Notes: generated by a model not told the origin, from the letters alone. Shown: positions 53,237 through 63,566, counted from the first letter of the stretch. The stretch is DNA of 64,000 nucleotides from Pseudorhizobium endolithicum (GCF_902153245.2 NZ_CABFWF030000010.1:78560-142559); one strand, 5' to 3'. Numbers and translations are program-made.

Positions 53237-54583
53237 ATGATCTCCAAGATCCTCATTGCCAATCGCGGCGAGATCGCGCTTCGCGTTCTGCGCGCTTGCA
53301 AGGAACTCGGCATCGCGACCGTCGCAGTTCATTCGACTGCGGACGCCGATGCCATGCACGTGCGACTGGCCGATGAAAGCGTGTGCATCGGCCCTCCCCC
53401 GTCCCGCGAGAGCTACCTGAACATTCACCAGATCGTTGCCGCTTGCGAGATCACCGGTGCCGATGCCGTGCATCCCGGCTACGGTTTCCTTTCGGAAAAT
53501 GCCAAGTTCGCGGACATCCTGGAAGCGCACGGCATCACCTTCATTGGGCCGACGGCTGAGCATATCCGCCTGATGGGCGACAAGATCACCGCGAAGAAGA
53601 CCGCGGTTGAGCTCGGCATTCCCGTCGTTCCGGGCTCGGACGGCGAAGTGAAGCCGGAGGATGCGCTGGAAATCGCCCGCGAGATCGGCTTTCCGGTGCT
53701 CATCAAGGCCACCGCCGGCGGTGGCGGCCGCGGCATGAAGGTGGCGAAGACCGAGGCCGAGTTGGAAGAGGCAGTTTCGACTGCGCGTTCCGAGGCGCTC
53801 GCCGCCTTCGGCAATGACGCTGTCTACATGGAAAAATACCTCGGCAAGCCGCGTCATATCGAGATCCAGGTCGTTGGCGACGGCGAAGGCAATGCCATCC
53901 ATCTCGGTGAGCGCGACTGCTCGCTGCAGCGGCGCCACCAGAAGGTCTGGGAAGAAGCGAATTCGCCTGCGCTCAACGTCGAACAGCGTATGAAGATCGG
54001 CAAGATCTGCGCAGATGCCATGAAGAAGATGAAGTATCGCGGCGCCGGGACGATCGAGTTCCTCTACGAGAACGGCGAATTCTACTTCATCGAGATGAAC
54101 ACCCGCCTGCAGGTCGAGCATCCGATCACAGAAGCGATCACCGGCATCGATCTGGTCCACGAGCAGATCCGTGTCGCCTCGGGCGCCGGCCTTTCGGTGA
54201 CGCAGGAGGAAATCGCCTTCTCCGGCCACGCCATCGAGTGCCGCATCAATGCGGAAGATGCCCGGACCTTCGTGCCCTCACCCGGCACGATCACGCATTT
54301 CCATGCCCCGGGCGGCCTTGGCGTACGCGTCGATTCCGGCGTCTATGCGGGGTACAAGATCCCGCCCTATTACGACAGCCTGATCGGCAAGCTGATCGTC
54401 CACGGCCGGACCCGCGTCGAATGCATGATGCGCCTGCGCCGCGTGCTGGACGAGTTCGTCGTCGACGGCGTGAAGACCACCCTGCCGCTGTTCCAGGACC
54501 TGGTCGCGAACCAGGACATCGCCAACGGCGACTACGACATCCATTGGCTCGAGAACTATCTGGCGGGCCACAAGACACACTAG
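53237..54583 (+). CDS. accC: Biotin carboxylase subunit of acetyl-CoA carboxylase
   Basis: The 448-residue ATP-grasp enzyme carboxylates biotin on AccB. It starts [12 protein letters not shown], has [10 protein letters not shown], the glycine-rich ATP loop [22 protein letters not shown], and [15 protein letters not shown] with metal and catalytic residues. Length and order with accB are standard. The next gene, aat, begins 7 bases later and is probably co-transcribed. Confidence 0.97.
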   Translation: MISKILIANRGEIALRVLRACKELGIATVAVHSTADADAMHVRLADESVCIGPPPSRESYLNIHQIVAACEITGADAVHPGYGFLSENAKFADILEAHGITFIGPTAEHIRLMGDKITAKKTAVELGIPVVPGSDGEVKPEDALEIAREIGFPVLIKATAGGGGRGMKVAKTEAELEEAVSTARSEALAAFGNDAVYMEKYLGKPRHIEIQVVGDGEGNAIHLGERDCSLQRRHQKVWEEANSPALNVEQRMKIGKICADAMKKMKYRGAGTIEFLYENGEFYFIEMNTRLQVEHPITEAITGIDLVHEQIRVASGAGLSVTQEEIAFSGHAIECRINAEDARTFVPSPGTITHFHAPGGLGVRVDSGVYAGYKIPPYYDSLIGKLIVHGRTRVECMMRLRRVLDEFVVDGVKTTLPLFQDLVANQDIANGDYDIHWLENYLAGHKTH

Positions 54584-54590
54584 GAGAGGC

Positions 54591-55208
54591 ATGATCGGGC
54601 GGCGCGGCAGATATTATCCGGCGATCACTCCGGACATTCTGTTGCGCGCCTATTCGATCGGGCTCTTTCCGATGGCCGAATCTGCGGACGACCCCGAGAT
54701 ATTCTGGGTGGAGCCGGAGGTCCGGGGCATCCTGCCCCTGGACGACTTCCACATCTCCAAAAGCCTGCGGAAGACGCTGCGGAGAGAGCCGTTCGATATC
54801 CGGATCGATACCGCGTTCGAACAGGTGATCGAGAAATGCGCCGAGCCGGCGCAGGATCGCCCGAGCACCTGGATCAATGCCACAATCCGGAAGCTGTATG
54901 CGGACCTTCATGCTATGGGCCATGCCCATAGCGTCGAGGCATTCGACGGAGACGACCTCGTCGGCGGCCTTTACGGGGTCTCGCTGGGCTCGGCGTTCTT
55001 CGGGGAAAGCATGTTCTCGCGCCGCACGAACGCCTCGAAAATCTGCCTCGTTCACCTCGTGGAACGCCTCAGACGCAGCGGCTTCACGCTGCTCGATACG
55101 CAGTTCACGACCGAACACCTGAGAACATTCGGCGCGATCGACATTTCCAAGGAAGATTATCTGGTGAGGCTGAAGGACGCGGTGGAATCACCGCATCTTG
55201 CCTTCTAG
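54591..55208 (+). CDS. aat: Leucyl/phenylalanyl-tRNA-protein transferase
   Basis: Aat adds Leu or Phe to proteins with N-terminal Arg or Lys, marking them for ClpAP degradation. The 205-residue protein shows A-Y-S-x-G-L-F-P-M-A, the W-I-N-x-x-x-R-x-x-Y-x-x-L-H segment, H-S-V-E-A-[FW]-[19 protein letters not shown] and the late D-T-Q-F-T-T-E-H-L. It closes the aroQ-accBC cluster, as is common in alphaproteobacteria. Confidence 0.95.
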   Translation: MIGRRGRYYPAITPDILLRAYSIGLFPMAESADDPEIFWVEPEVRGILPLDDFHISKSLRKTLRREPFDIRIDTAFEQVIEKCAEPAQDRPSTWINATIRKLYADLHAMGHAHSVEAFDGDDLVGGLYGVSLGSAFFGESMFSRRTNASKICLVHLVERLRRSGFTLLDTQFTTEHLRTFGAIDISKEDYLVRLKDAVESPHLAF

Positions 55209-55209
55209 A

Positions 55210-55641
55210 TCAGTTGGTGGCTTCCGGCGCCGGGACGTCCGATTCCTGTTTGCAGCCGGTCAGCCAGATATCGTAGATCGGGTGCTCCACCGCGTTCAGG
55301 CCAGGGCTGTCAGCAAACATCCAACCGGTGAAGATACGTCGGATCTTTCGGTCGAGGGTGATCTCGTCCACCTCGATGAATCCATCTACCCGTTGCGCCT
55401 CCGTCTCGTCTCGGGAATAGCAGACCTTCGGCGTTACCTGCAGCGCGCCGTATTGAACGGTTTCGTCGATATAGACGTCGAAGGTCGTGATCCGGCCGGT
55501 GATCTTGTCAATGCCGGCGAACACGGCGACGGGGTTGGAGATGCGGGCAGCAGAGACGGCATTGGCCGACAGTACCGAAATGGCTGCCGAGGCAATTCCG
55601 ATGGTCAGCGTGCGAGCGAGTGTCCTCATCAACAGTCCCAT
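55210..55641 (-). CDS. DUF2155 domain exported protein
   Basis: The 143-residue protein has a signal peptide (about 1-31) and a DUF2155 domain: A-R-I-S-N-P-V-A-V-F-A-G-I-D-K-I-T-G, D-V-Y-I-D-E-T-V-Q-Y-G-A-L, and the ending I-F-T-G-W-M-F-A-D-S-P-G-L-N-A-V-E-H-P-I-Y-D-I-W-L-T-x-C. It is nearly always next to the NDUFA12-like gene in alphaproteobacteria, suggesting an envelope role linked to it, but the function is unknown. A start at 55629 is also possible. The stop meets the aat stop one base apart. Confidence 0.85.
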   Translation of the reverse strand: MGLLMRTLARTLTIGIASAAISVLSANAVSAARISNPVAVFAGIDKITGRITTFDVYIDETVQYGALQVTPKVCYSRDETEAQRVDGFIEVDEITLDRKIRRIFTGWMFADSPGLNAVEHPIYDIWLTGCKQESDVPAPEATN

Positions 55642-55718
55642 TCCGCGTCAGATCCGGAAATGCCGAATGCGCACCCGGCGCCTTCCTGCCTAGAAGCCGA
55701 ATGTGGCCAAAACAGGTG

Positions 55719-56117
55719 TCAGTTCCCCGGCGTCCAAGCGTCGTAGTCGCCCGTCACACGCGGCCGCTCGCCGGCTCCCGCAAGCGAGCCTTTCGGACGA
55801 TAGGCACCCGGTGTACCGGTCAGGTTCGGCTTGTGCGGCTTCTGCCACTCGCGCGGCGTGTAGTCCTCCTGCGAGGGCGGGACGTCCGTCCGATGGTGCA
55901 TCCATCCATGCCAGCCGGGCGGGATCGCCGACGCCTCGGCGGGGCCGTTGAAGATGACCCAGCGGCGAGGAACGCCGAACGAGGTCTCGGGCCCCTCGTA
56001 ATAGACGTTGCCGAATTCGTCCTCACCCACCTTCTTGCCGGAGCGCCAGGTGAAGAACCGGGTGCCGATCGTCTGTCCATTCCACCAGGTGAATATCTGC
56101 AACAGGAGATTTTTCAT
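55719..56117 (-). CDS. NDUFA12/B17.2-like NADH:ubiquinone oxidoreductase subunit
   Basis: The 132-residue accessory complex I protein, homologous to mitochondrial NDUFA12, is a hallmark of alphaproteobacteria. Visible are F-T-W-W-N-G-Q-T-I-G-T, G-N-V-Y-Y-E-G (usual Y-Y-E), R-R-W-V-I-F-N-G and W-H-G-W-M-H-H. It sits in the membrane-bound NADH dehydrogenase arm facing the cytoplasm. The Pro-rich end (T-G-T-P-G-A-Y-R-P-K-G-S) is typical. Confidence 0.92.
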   Translation of the reverse strand: MKNLLLQIFTWWNGQTIGTRFFTWRSGKKVGEDEFGNVYYEGPETSFGVPRRWVIFNGPAEASAIPPGWHGWMHHRTDVPPSQEDYTPREWQKPHKPNLTGTPGAYRPKGSLAGAGERPRVTGDYDAWTPGN

Positions 56118-56232
56118 GTGTTCTTCGTCAGCTCTGGCAAGGGTCAGCGCGTCCGTGCGCCGAAGGATTGTCCGACCGCTTATGCAACCTGCGAAGCGGG
56201 ATGTCCAGCGATTCCGGAGGGCGAACGCCGCG

Positions 56233-56694
56233 TCAAAGCTTCATCTTGAAGCCGTAGTGGCTCTTTGCGAAACCGAGCCGCTCGTAGAAGCGGTGCGCAT
56301 CGCTCCGAGCCATGTTCGACGTCAGTTGAACCAGGCGGCAGCCGCGTCGCTTCGCCTCGCTTATGGCATGTTCGATCATCTTGGCGCCGATCCCCCTGCC
56401 CCGCAGGTCGCCGCGGGTTTGGACCGCCTCGATGATCATGGATAATCCGCCGCGGCCCGTCAGCGTCCGGTTGAACATGATCTGGAAGGTCCCGGCAATC
56501 TCGCCGCCAAGCTCGGCTACGAACAACTGCTCGTTGGCCGATGCCTCTATCGCATTGAAGGCCCGACGATAATCGTCATAGGCCGCGGTATCCGTGGTAT
56601 CGCCGTGCCCGCCGATCTCGTCCGCGGCAAACAGGGCGACAAGGGCCGGAAGGTCTTCCTCACGCGCTCTGCGGATAAGCAAGCTATCGTCCAT
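56233..56694 (-). CDS. GNAT-family N-acetyltransferase
   Basis: The 153-residue single-domain acetyltransferase starts I-R-R-A-R-E-E-D-L-P-A-L and carries the acetyl-CoA loop R-G-x-G-I-G-A-K-M-I-E-H-A (motif A) and a late H-R-F-Y-E-R-L-G-F (motif B). It lies 6 bases after the next GNAT gene on the same strand, so the two form a small operon. The acceptor is unknown. Confidence 0.85.
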   Translation of the reverse strand: MDDSLLIRRAREEDLPALVALFAADEIGGHGDTTDTAAYDDYRRAFNAIEASANEQLFVAELGGEIAGTFQIMFNRTLTGRGGLSMIIEAVQTRGDLRGRGIGAKMIEHAISEAKRRGCRLVQLTSNMARSDAHRFYERLGFAKSHYGFKMKL

Positions 56695-56700
56695 GTAGCC

Positions 56701-57207
56701 TCAGAGGTTCTGCAGCGGCTTTTCGAGGACGACGGCAGGCAGGCCCGAATTGGGACCGCCCCATTCCTCCATGCGATCGACTTCGGAGAAGCCCAGGCGC
56801 TCGTAAAAGGAGACCGCACGCAGATTCTGCAGGGCCACCTCGACGCGCATGATCTCGGCATAGGGGAAGCAGGTTTCCAGCTCCGCAAAGATATCGCGGC
56901 CGATGCCTTCGCCCTGGCAGGCCGGCCTGACATAGAGCTGGTGCAGCATCACGGTCTTTGCCATTTTCGGATACATGGCGGCATAGCCGATTCCGCCGAC
57001 GTCGCTGCCGCTGTCGGCCACGAGAAACTCGCCGTCCTTCCGCACAATGCGCGCGCGTATCGCCGCCGGCGAATGCCAGCTTTGGACCAGTTGCGCGACC
57101 TTTTCCGGGCCGTAAAACGGATCATAGGTCGCATGGAACGTCTCCGCCAGGAGGGCGCGGATCTTCTCCACGTCTCCTTCTGCGGCGGTACGGACGAAGT
57201 AGACCAT
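56701..57207 (-). CDS. GNAT-family N-acetyltransferase
   Basis: The 168-residue acetyltransferase opens with V-R-T-A-A-E-G-D-V-E and has motif A Q-G-E-G-I-G-R-D-I-F-A-E and motif B A-V-S-F-Y-E-R-L-G-F. Its stop is 5 bases before the gatB stop side of the operon (gatB lies upstream at 57213), so it is probably co-transcribed with gatB. It is only loosely similar to the adjoining GNAT protein, so a recent duplication is unlikely. Confidence 0.87.
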   Translation of the reverse strand: MVYFVRTAAEGDVEKIRALLAETFHATYDPFYGPEKVAQLVQSWHSPAAIRARIVRKDGEFLVADSGSDVGGIGYAAMYPKMAKTVMLHQLYVRPACQGEGIGRDIFAELETCFPYAEIMRVEVALQNLRAVSFYERLGFSEVDRMEEWGGPNSGLPAVVLEKPLQNL

Positions 57208-57212
57208 CCGGT

Positions 57213-58715
57213 CTATTCCTCGATTCCGAGCTTTGCCTTCACCAGCGCCTGGACCGCCTGCGGATTGGCCTTGCCGCCGGTCGCCTTCATCACCTGCCCC
57301 ACGAACCAGCCGGCAAGGGCGGGCTTCGCCTGGGCCTTGGCGACCTGGTCCGGATTGGCGGCGATGATCTCGTCGACGGCCGCCTCGATGGCGCCGGTGT
57401 CCGTCACCTGCTTCATGCCCCGCGCCTCGACGATATCGGCCGGGTTACCGCCCTCGTTCCAGACGATCTCAAAGAGATCCTTGGCGATCTTGCCGGAGAT
57501 CGTCTCGGCCTTGATGAGGTCGATGATGCCGCCGAGCTGGACAGGGGAAACCGGAGTCTCTTCAATGGCTTTGCCGGCTTTGTTCAAGGCGCCCAGCAAG
57601 TCGTTGATAACCCAGTTCGCCGCAGTCTTCCCGTCACGGCCCGCAGCCACAGCTTCGAAGTAGTCCGCGATCGCCTTCTCCGACACGAGCACCGAGGCGT
57701 CATAGACGGAGAGGCCAAGCTCACGCACGAAGCGCTCCTTCTTGTCGTCCGGCAGTTCGGGCAGGTGCTGCTTCAGATCCTCGATGAAAGCGTCGTCGAA
57801 CTCGAGCGGCAGCAGGTCCGGGTCGGGGAAATAGCGGTAGTCGTGCGCCTCCTCCTTCGACCGCATGGAGCGGGTCTCGCCCTTGTTGGGATCGAAGAGC
57901 CGGGTTTCCTGATCGATGGTGCCGCCATCCTCGAGGATACCGATCTGGCGGCGAGCCTCGTATTCGATCGCTTGCCCGATGAAGCGGATCGAGTTGACGT
58001 TCTTGATCTCGCAACGGGTGCCGAAGGGTTCGCCCGGACGACGGACGGAGACGTTGACGTCAGCGCGCATGGAGCCTTCGTCCATGTTGCCGTCGCAGGT
58101 ACCGAGGTAGCGCACGATCGAGCGCAGCTTGGTCATGTAGGCCTTGGCTTCGTCGTAGGAACGCATGTCGGGCTTGGAGACGATCTCCATCAGCGCCACG
58201 CCGGAGCGGTTCAGGTCGACGAAGGACATGGTGGGATGCTGGTCGTGCATCGACTTGCCGGCATCCTGTTCCAGGTGCAGGCGCTCGATGCCGATTTCCA
58301 CGTCCTCGAAATTGCCCTGGCGGTCGGGGCCGAGCGAAATGACGATCTTGCCCTCGCCGACGATCGGGTCCTTGAACTGGGAGATCTGGTAGCCCTGCGG
58401 CAGGTCGGGATAGAAATAGTTCTTGCGGTCGAAGACGGAACGCTTGTTGATCTTCGCCTTCAGACCCAGGCCCGTACGGACGGCCTGCCGCACACATTCC
58501 TCGTTGATGACCGGCAGCATACCGGGCATGGCCGCATCGACCAGCGAGACGTTGGCATTGGGATCCTTGCCGAACTCCGTCGAGGCGCCGGAGAAGAGCT
58601 TCGAGTTCGAAAGCACCTGCGCATGCACTTCCATTCCGATGATCACCTCCCAATCGCCGGTGGCACCGGGAATGAGACGCTTCGGATCGGGCGTACGGAC
58701 ATCGACAATGGTCAT
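57213..58715 (-). CDS. gatB: Aspartyl/glutamyl-tRNA amidotransferase subunit B
   Basis: GatB binds the mischarged tRNA and, with GatA and GatC, makes Gln-tRNA(Gln) or Asn-tRNA(Asn). The 500-residue protein shows [36 protein letters not shown] and the C-terminal tail-helix domain ending in A-K-L-G-I-E-E. The ATG at 58715 gives a standard N-terminus; the frame continues to 58883 without similarity. It is separated from gatCA by about 1.2 kb here. Confidence 0.96.
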   Translation of the reverse strand: MTIVDVRTPDPKRLIPGATGDWEVIIGMEVHAQVLSNSKLFSGASTEFGKDPNANVSLVDAAMPGMLPVINEECVRQAVRTGLGLKAKINKRSVFDRKNYFYPDLPQGYQISQFKDPIVGEGKIVISLGPDRQGNFEDVEIGIERLHLEQDAGKSMHDQHPTMSFVDLNRSGVALMEIVSKPDMRSYDEAKAYMTKLRSIVRYLGTCDGNMDEGSMRADVNVSVRRPGEPFGTRCEIKNVNSIRFIGQAIEYEARRQIGILEDGGTIDQETRLFDPNKGETRSMRSKEEAHDYRYFPDPDLLPLEFDDAFIEDLKQHLPELPDDKKERFVRELGLSVYDASVLVSEKAIADYFEAVAAGRDGKTAANWVINDLLGALNKAGKAIEETPVSPVQLGGIIDLIKAETISGKIAKDLFEIVWNEGGNPADIVEARGMKQVTDTGAIEAAVDEIIAANPDQVAKAQAKPALAGWFVGQVMKATGGKANPQAVQALVKAKLGIEE

Positions 58716-58803
58716 GGAATGCTCTTGAAATCGTCTTGTTGGGGTTGTCCGTGAGGTAGAGCAAATGGCGCGGGCGCGCAAGCGGAAGTGCCGATGCGCG
58801 TGC

Positions 58804-59313
58804 CTAGACCGAGGGGCCGTAGGTTTCGGCGCTCTCCTCCACGAGGACCTTCGAAAGGCCGACCGACTGCACCTCGCGGTCAAGCTTGGGCGAATAGGCG
58901 GCGGACAGCCAGTTGATGCGATAGCCGTGCTTCTCGAAAAAGCTCACTGCCTCCTCGTTGCGGGCATGGGTTTCGATCCGCGCCGTGTCGAAGCCCTGGC
59001 GAATGATGTCCGCCTCGATCGCCGACAGGAGCGTACTGCCGAGGCCCCGATGCTGGAACGGCGGGTCAATCCAGAAGTCGCTGATGAGTTCGTCCAGTCC
59101 TTCGCGCGCCGCCCAGCCGGCAATCACGCCACCCTGTTCGATCACGGTTATGGTCAGCCATGCCTGCCGGGTAAAGGTATCGAAGGCGGCGCGAGCGTTG
59201 TCGCGAATGCCGACCATCTCCCCGACATTGATCATCGCCTTCTCCCAGGCGCGCAGGCCGATGTCCCTCAACGTCCCCGTCTCGTCCTCACGCGCGTTGC
59301 GAATGGTCGCCAT
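58804..59313 (-). CDS. GNAT-family N-acetyltransferase, divergent from the YjhX-like gene
   Basis: The 169-residue acetyltransferase has I-R-N-A-R-E-D-E, the motif [14 protein letters not shown] and motif [11 protein letters not shown]. The start at 59313 follows an AAAGGGGCGG ribosome-binding site. In E. coli the antitoxin YjhQ that neutralises the YjhX/TopAI toxin is also a GNAT protein; here the gene faces away from the YjhX-like gene with a 275-base gap. An ordinary acetyltransferase is equally possible. Confidence 0.82.
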   Translation of the reverse strand: MATIRNAREDETGTLRDIGLRAWEKAMINVGEMVGIRDNARAAFDTFTRQAWLTITVIEQGGVIAGWAAREGLDELISDFWIDPPFQHRGLGSTLLSAIEADIIRQGFDTARIETHARNEEAVSFFEKHGYRINWLSAAYSPKLDREVQSVGLSKVLVEESAETYGPSV

Positions 59314-59519
59314 GCCCGCCCCTTTCTCGAGCACAGTAGACCACTGAGTCTGGCGTTTTGCCAAGTGCGGGACCGGCCGGCATCCCCAGGTTGACGCCGC
59401 AGCGCGCAATCTCTAGCCTTCGGGTGCTTATTGGAGATTGGATGTCCTACCAGTCAGAGTCCCGGTAACGGGCCTGGCGCGCGCTTCGGCAGCACGCCTG
59501 GCCCCACAAGAACGAGCCG

Positions 59520-59550
59520 CCGGTGTCCCGACGACGCCGGTACGTTTTTG
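59520..59550 (+). terminator. Terminator-like hairpin before the YjhX-like gene
   Basis: CCGGTGT pairs with ACGCCGG (one G-T) around a CCCGACG loop and is followed by TACGTTTTT, 39 bases before the ATG at 59589. It may attenuate transcription into the toxin-like gene; this is a motif reading only. Confidence 0.35.
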
Positions 59551-59588
59551 TGCGTCCGCAGGACGGACGCCTTCCAGGATCTCCGGCA

Positions 59589-59846
59589 ATGGACATATCC
59601 CGCGCGGAACAGCGCATTCTCCACCTGCTCGCCCAGGGCGGCAGGATCGAACTCATCCGCGATGAGAACCGCAAGATCGACAAGCTTCAGCTCTTCACCC
59701 GCGAAGGCTGGGTGTTCAGCGGGCTCGACATCGTCACCTTCAGGAAACTGAAATGGAAGAAAGCCATCCGCTCCACGAACGGACGGCCCTATCGCATCAC
59801 CGAGCACGGTCTCGTGCTGGTGAGGGCGGAACAGGACAACCAATGA
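59589..59846 (+). CDS. YjhX/TopAI-family toxin-like protein
   Basis: The 85-residue protein follows E. coli YjhX closely: I-S-R-x-E-Q-R-x-L-H-x-L-A-x-G-G-R-I near the start, then S/T-R-E-G, F-K/R-K-L-K-x-K-K, S-x-N-G-x-P-Y-R-I and R-A-E/Q-x-D-N at the end. In E. coli this protein inhibits topoisomerase I and is held in check by YjhQ. The ATG at 59589 matches the family start; an upstream start at 59523 would add a basic extension. It has an AGGA ribosome-binding site about 10 bases upstream. Confidence 0.85.
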   Translation: MDISRAEQRILHLLAQGGRIELIRDENRKIDKLQLFTREGWVFSGLDIVTFRKLKWKKAIRSTNGRPYRITEHGLVLVRAEQDNQ

Positions 59847-59851
59847 GAGAT

Positions 59852-59880
59852 GGGGCCGGCCTCGATACGAGGCCGGCCCC
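59852..59880. terminator. Strong hairpin between the YjhX-like gene and gatA
   Basis: GGGGCCGGCCTCG/CGAGGCCGGCCCC, a perfect 13-bp stem with an ATA loop, lies in the convergent gap. It has no T-run on either strand, so it may end both transcripts by structure or protect their 3' ends. Confidence 0.6.
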
Positions 59881-59896
59881 CCCTGTCAGTCCAGAC

Positions 59897-61378
59897 TCAC
59901 CACCACTTCTTGGGCGTGAACCGCCCGGCGGCCTGTTCGATGACATGCGCCGTTCGGAACAGCGTTTCTTCCTCGAAGGGCTTGCCGATCAGCTGCAGCC
60001 CGAGCGGCAGGCCCTTGTGGTCAAGGCCGGCGGGAACGGCGATGCCCGGCAGGCCCGCCATGTTCACCGTCACGGTGAAGATGTCGTTGAGGTACATCTT
60101 CACCGGATCGGCCGCCAGATCCTCGTCCGCGACGCCGAAGGCGGAGGACGGGGTGGCGGGCGTCAGGATCGCGTCGATCCCGGCGTCGAAGACCTCTTCG
60201 AAATCGCGCTTGATAAGCGTGCGGACCTTCTGGGCCTGCAGGTAATAGGCGTCATAGTAACCGGCCGAGAGCACATAGGTGCCGATCATGATGCGGCGCT
60301 TGACTTCCTGGCCGAAGCCCGCCGCGCGCGTCTTCTCGTACATGTCGACGATGTCCTTGCCGTCGACGCGCAGGCCGTAGCGGACGCCGTCATAACGGGC
60401 GAGGTTCGATGAAGCTTCCGCCGGGGCCACGATATAGTAAGCCGGAAGTGCGTATTTGGTGTGCGGCAGAGTGATATCGACGATCTCCGCGCCCGCATCC
60501 TTCAGCCAGGCGATCCCCTGCTGCCAGAGCTTTTCGATCTCCTCCGGCATGCCCTCGACGCGGTACTCCTTCGGGATGCCGATCCGCATACCCTTGACCG
60601 ACTGCCCGAGCGAGGCCTCGTAATCCGGAACCGGCAGGTCGACCGAGGTGGTGTCCTTGGCGTCGACGCTTGCCATCGACTTCAGGAGGATCGCCGCATC
60701 GCGCACGTCGCGAGCAATCGGTCCAGCCTGGTCGAGCGACGACGCGAAGGCGACGGTGCCCCAGCGCGAGCAGCGGCCATAAGTGGGCTTGATGCCAACC
60801 GTTCCCGTGAAGGCAGCCGGTTGGCGGATGGAACCGCCCGTATCCGTCGCGGTGGCCCCGGCGCACAGATGCGCGGCAACCGCCGCCGCCGAGCCACCCG
60901 ACGAGCCGCCGGGCACGAGTTGCTGGTTCGAGCCTTCCGCCCGCCACGGGTTGATGACCGGGCCGTAATAGGACGTCTCGTTGGACGAGCCCATCGCGAA
61001 CTCGTCCATGTTGAGCTTGCCGAGCATGACGGCGCCGTCGTCCCAGAGGTTCTGGGTCACCGTCGATTCGTATTTCGGCCGGAACCCGTCGAGGATGTGC
61101 GAGCAGGCCTGGGTGTGGACCCCTTCGGTGGCGAAGAGATCCTTGATGCCGAGCGGTATGCCTTCGAGCGCGCCCGCCTTGCCGGCGGCGAGACGTTCAT
61201 CGGAAGCCTTCGCCATCTCCAGCGCCTTTTCCGGAGTCACGGCGATATAAGCGTTGAGCGCCCCGTTGGCGGCCGAGATCGCATCGAGATAGGCCTGCGT
61301 CAGTTCCACGGCCTTGAAGTCCTTGGACTTCAGCTTGTCGCGTGCTTCGGCAATGGTGAGGCTGGTCAGTTCGGTCAT
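59897..61378 (-). CDS. gatA: Aspartyl/glutamyl-tRNA amidotransferase subunit A
   Basis: GatA releases ammonia from glutamine for the tRNA amidation by GatB. The 493-residue amidase-signature enzyme has the catalytic Lys in G-I-K-D-L-F, the glycine-serine core [10 protein letters not shown] and [11 protein letters not shown] with cis-Ser and Ser nucleophile. The start begins M-T-E-L-T-S-L-T-I. It follows gatC in the same direction by 54 bases. Confidence 0.96.
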   Translation of the reverse strand: MTELTSLTIAEARDKLKSKDFKAVELTQAYLDAISAANGALNAYIAVTPEKALEMAKASDERLAAGKAGALEGIPLGIKDLFATEGVHTQACSHILDGFRPKYESTVTQNLWDDGAVMLGKLNMDEFAMGSSNETSYYGPVINPWRAEGSNQQLVPGGSSGGSAAAVAAHLCAGATATDTGGSIRQPAAFTGTVGIKPTYGRCSRWGTVAFASSLDQAGPIARDVRDAAILLKSMASVDAKDTTSVDLPVPDYEASLGQSVKGMRIGIPKEYRVEGMPEEIEKLWQQGIAWLKDAGAEIVDITLPHTKYALPAYYIVAPAEASSNLARYDGVRYGLRVDGKDIVDMYEKTRAAGFGQEVKRRIMIGTYVLSAGYYDAYYLQAQKVRTLIKRDFEEVFDAGIDAILTPATPSSAFGVADEDLAADPVKMYLNDIFTVTVNMAGLPGIAVPAGLDHKGLPLGLQLIGKPFEEETLFRTAHVIEQAAGRFTPKKWW

Positions 61379-61432
61379 ATGATTATTCGCTCAGCGGTGT
61401 GTCTGGAATGGGTCGAGAAGCAGCAGCGGCTG

Positions 61433-61720
61433 TTACTCGACGACCTTCGGCACGAGGAAGAAATTGCGGTCGGTGGCCGGCGCATTGGCGACGATGTCAT
61501 CGGCCTTGCTGCCGTCGGTGACTTCGTCGGTACGCTTGCGCATGACCATCGGCGTGACCGAGGTCATCGGCTCGACGCCCGTCACATCGACCTCTCGAAG
61601 TTGCTCGACGAAACCCAGAATGCCATTCAGTTCGCCCACCATGCGTTCCGCCTCGTCCTCGCTGACGGCAATGCGGGCAAGGCGCGCGACGCGCTTCACG
61701 GTGGCGAGATCGACGGACAT
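61433..61720 (-). CDS. gatC: Aspartyl/glutamyl-tRNA amidotransferase subunit C
   Basis: The 95-residue GatC wraps around the GatA-GatB interface. It shows [21 protein letters not shown] and the ending [10 protein letters not shown], all typical. It is the first gene of the gatCA pair. Confidence 0.95.
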   Translation of the reverse strand: MSVDLATVKRVARLARIAVSEDEAERMVGELNGILGFVEQLREVDVTGVEPMTSVTPMVMRKRTDEVTDGSKADDIVANAPATDRNFFLVPKVVE

Positions 61721-61793
61721 GGCATGACTCCGGGCAAGAATTTCCTACCGCTATAATGGCCACGTCCGCCGTTCGCAACGGGGAAGCGGATAA

Positions 61794-62498
61794 TCAGAAA
61801 CTGAGCGTCGTACCCGCCGTCGGCACCTCGACGCGCGTCCGCGTGCCCTCCATCCCCTTTACGAACTTCTCGGCCGTCTGGTCGATGATCGGGAACGAGC
61901 CGTAGTGGCAGGGGATGGCGTGCTTGAAGTCGAAGAAGCGCTGGCAGGCGAGTGCTGCAACGGCGCCGCCCATGGTGAATCGGTCGCCGATCGGGACCAG
62001 GCCGATGTCCGGTTGATGCAGTTCGTTGATCAGCCCCATGTCCGTGAAGATGTCGGTGTCTCCCATGTGCAGCACGGAGGGTTCGTCATCGAAATGCAGC
62101 ATCAGGCCGTTGGCGTTGCCGAGGGAATGGGACACGCCATCTTCTGTGATCTGTGCGGACGAGTGCTGGGCCTGGGTGAAGGTGACGGTGAAGCCGTCGA
62201 AGGCAACCGTGCCGCCGGTATTGCCCATGTCGATCTTCGCGACGCCCTTCTTGCCGAGCCAGCCGGCGAGGTCGGCGTTCGCAAGAACGAGGGCGCCGGT
62301 TTCCTCTGCGAGCGCAATGGTATCCCCGACGTGATCACCATGGCCGTGGGTGAGAAGGATATGGCTGATGCCTTCGGCTGCGTCCTTCGCATCCAATCCG
62401 GCAAATCCGGGATTACCGTTGAAGAACGGATCGATCAGGATCTTCGCCTTGGCCATTTCAAGGCGGAAGGCGGAGTGGCCAAGCCAGGTGATCTTCAT
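61794..62498 (-). CDS. UPF0173 metal-dependent hydrolase (UlaG-like metallo-beta-lactamase fold)
   Basis: The 234-residue protein starts [10 protein letters not shown] and has [11 protein letters not shown] (H-x-H-x-D-H metal site), H-S-S in the middle, H-M-G-D-T-D and a late I-P-C-H-Y-G-S-F-P. It probably hydrolyses a small ester or lactone in the cytoplasm; the substrate is not known for this family branch. It is divergent from ruvX and lies 73 bases upstream of gatC on the same strand. Confidence 0.9.
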   Translation of the reverse strand: MKITWLGHSAFRLEMAKAKILIDPFFNGNPGFAGLDAKDAAEGISHILLTHGHGDHVGDTIALAEETGALVLANADLAGWLGKKGVAKIDMGNTGGTVAFDGFTVTFTQAQHSSAQITEDGVSHSLGNANGLMLHFDDEPSVLHMGDTDIFTDMGLINELHQPDIGLVPIGDRFTMGGAVAALACQRFFDFKHAIPCHYGSFPIIDQTAEKFVKGMEGTRTRVEVPTAGTTLSF

Positions 62499-62613
62499 GA
62501 AAAGTCTCCTCGTAGGTAATGCGAAAACTGTCGGGAATGCTAAAGAGATATCTCAAGGGCGGCCAAATGGAAGCGCGGCCGCCGCAATTTATACGCCGGA
62601 GAAAGCCCGTCCG

Positions 62614-63105
62614 ATGAATGTCCTGACGATCGAAGAGCTCGCCGCCCTGCTTCAGCCGGGCCAGGCCGTAGCCGGTCTGGATCTGGGGACGAAGACGATC
62701 GGCCTTGCGATGTCGGACCTCGGCCGGCGCTTCGCCTCGCCCCGCCCGGTGATCAAGCGCGTGAAGTTCACGAAGGATGCCGACATCCTGCTCGACTTCG
62801 CCGCGAGGGAGAAGGTCGCGGCCTTCATCATCGGGTTGCCGATGAACATGGACGGGTCCGCCGGTCCCCGTGTCCAGGCGACGCGGGCCTTCGTCCGTTC
62901 AATGGGAGAAAAGACTGCCCTTCCCTTCGTCTTCTGGGACGAGCGCCTGTCGACGGTGGCGGCGGAGCGCGCATTACTGGAAATGGATGTCTCCCGCGCC
63001 AAACGAGCCGAGCGGATCGATTCGGCCGCGGCGAGCTTCATCCTTCAGGGCGCTCTCGACAGGCTCTCTTCGCTCGCCGCGAGCTCGCACGACCGCGCCT
63101 CCTGA
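62614..63105 (+). CDS. ruvX: RuvX/YqgF-family Holliday junction resolvase-like nuclease
   Basis: The 163-residue RNase-H-fold protein acts in 16S rRNA 5' processing or on branched DNA. Motifs are [13 protein letters not shown], the [13 protein letters not shown] segment and [12 protein letters not shown]. The ATG at 62614 is the family start; the frame is open far upstream to 62350 within the opposite gene's end. Its 3' end overlaps the convergent DUF6105 gene by about 60 bases. Confidence 0.92.
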   Translation: MNVLTIEELAALLQPGQAVAGLDLGTKTIGLAMSDLGRRFASPRPVIKRVKFTKDADILLDFAAREKVAAFIIGLPMNMDGSAGPRVQATRAFVRSMGEKTALPFVFWDERLSTVAAERALLEMDVSRAKRAERIDSAAASFILQGALDRLSSLAASSHDRAS

Positions 63106-63374
63106 CGACGTTGCCACCATGCCGCGATGGCCTTGCGGCGCCTGAAAGCGACGATGGCGAAGAGAATCAGGCTGTCGACGACGATCGCGCGGGCCACGAG
63201 CGGCGGGAGGTCGTCTGCGGGGATCCCCAGGATCCCGCTGTAGATCTGGAAGACCAGATCATGAGTCTCGCGGGTCAGCATGAAGAACCCGAAGCTTAGA
63301 TCATAATAGGAGAGGCCGTACCAGCTTCCCAGCAGCAGGATAGGACCGCCCCACAAAATCAGGAACCACTTCAT
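63045..63374 (-). CDS. DUF6105-type small membrane protein
   Basis: The 109-residue protein begins [11 protein letters not shown], a hydrophobic first helix, then Y-D-L-S-F-G-F-F and a second helix ([15 protein letters not shown]) before a basic tail. I recall this as DUF6105 in rhizobia. The ATG has a strong AAGGAGG ribosome-binding site and its stop lies inside ruvX. The function is unknown. Confidence 0.75.
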   Translation of the reverse strand: MKWFLILWGGPILLLGSWYGLSYYDLSFGFFMLTRETHDLVFQIYSGILGIPADDLPPLVARAIVVDSLILFAIVAFRRRKAIAAWWQRRQEARSCELAASEESLSRAP

Positions 63375-63547
63375 GCGGTCCTCCTTCCAGACTGGACAAA
63401 TCGAACCTCGATCGTCGCCAGCCACCGCAGAAGAGCCATGAGGCTCAAAACCAGTGCGGGAATGGCGATATCCAGTGCCAGAACCGCGAAAAACACCATC
63501 GTGCTGATCAGCAATGCAGGACCGGCAGCGGTCGTTCCGTGGGCCAA
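63371..63547 (-). CDS. Small membrane protein coupled to the DUF6105 gene
   Basis: A 58-codon frame runs directly into the DUF6105 gene with an ATGA overlap. It is very hydrophobic (about residues 12-25 and 26-42: A-V-L-A-L-D-I-A-I-P-A-L-V-L) with a basic end. The best start in frame is a TTG at 63547; an ATG 16 codons later is the alternative. Coupling and membrane character make it credible; no family known. The TTG lies 20 bases downstream of the CtrA-type box. Confidence 0.5.
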   Translation of the reverse strand: MAHGTTAAGPALLISTMVFFAVLALDIAIPALVLSLMALLRWLATIEVRFVQSGRRTA

Positions 63548-63566
63548 TGGCTCAATCCGTCCATGG

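Noticed and set aside
52895..54229. 444-codon minus-strand frame opposite accB-accC
   Set aside because: Antisense shadow of clear biotin carboxylase coding sequence.
56958..58754. 598-codon plus-strand frame opposite gatB
   Set aside because: Antisense to a conserved essential gene; low-complexity and without domains.
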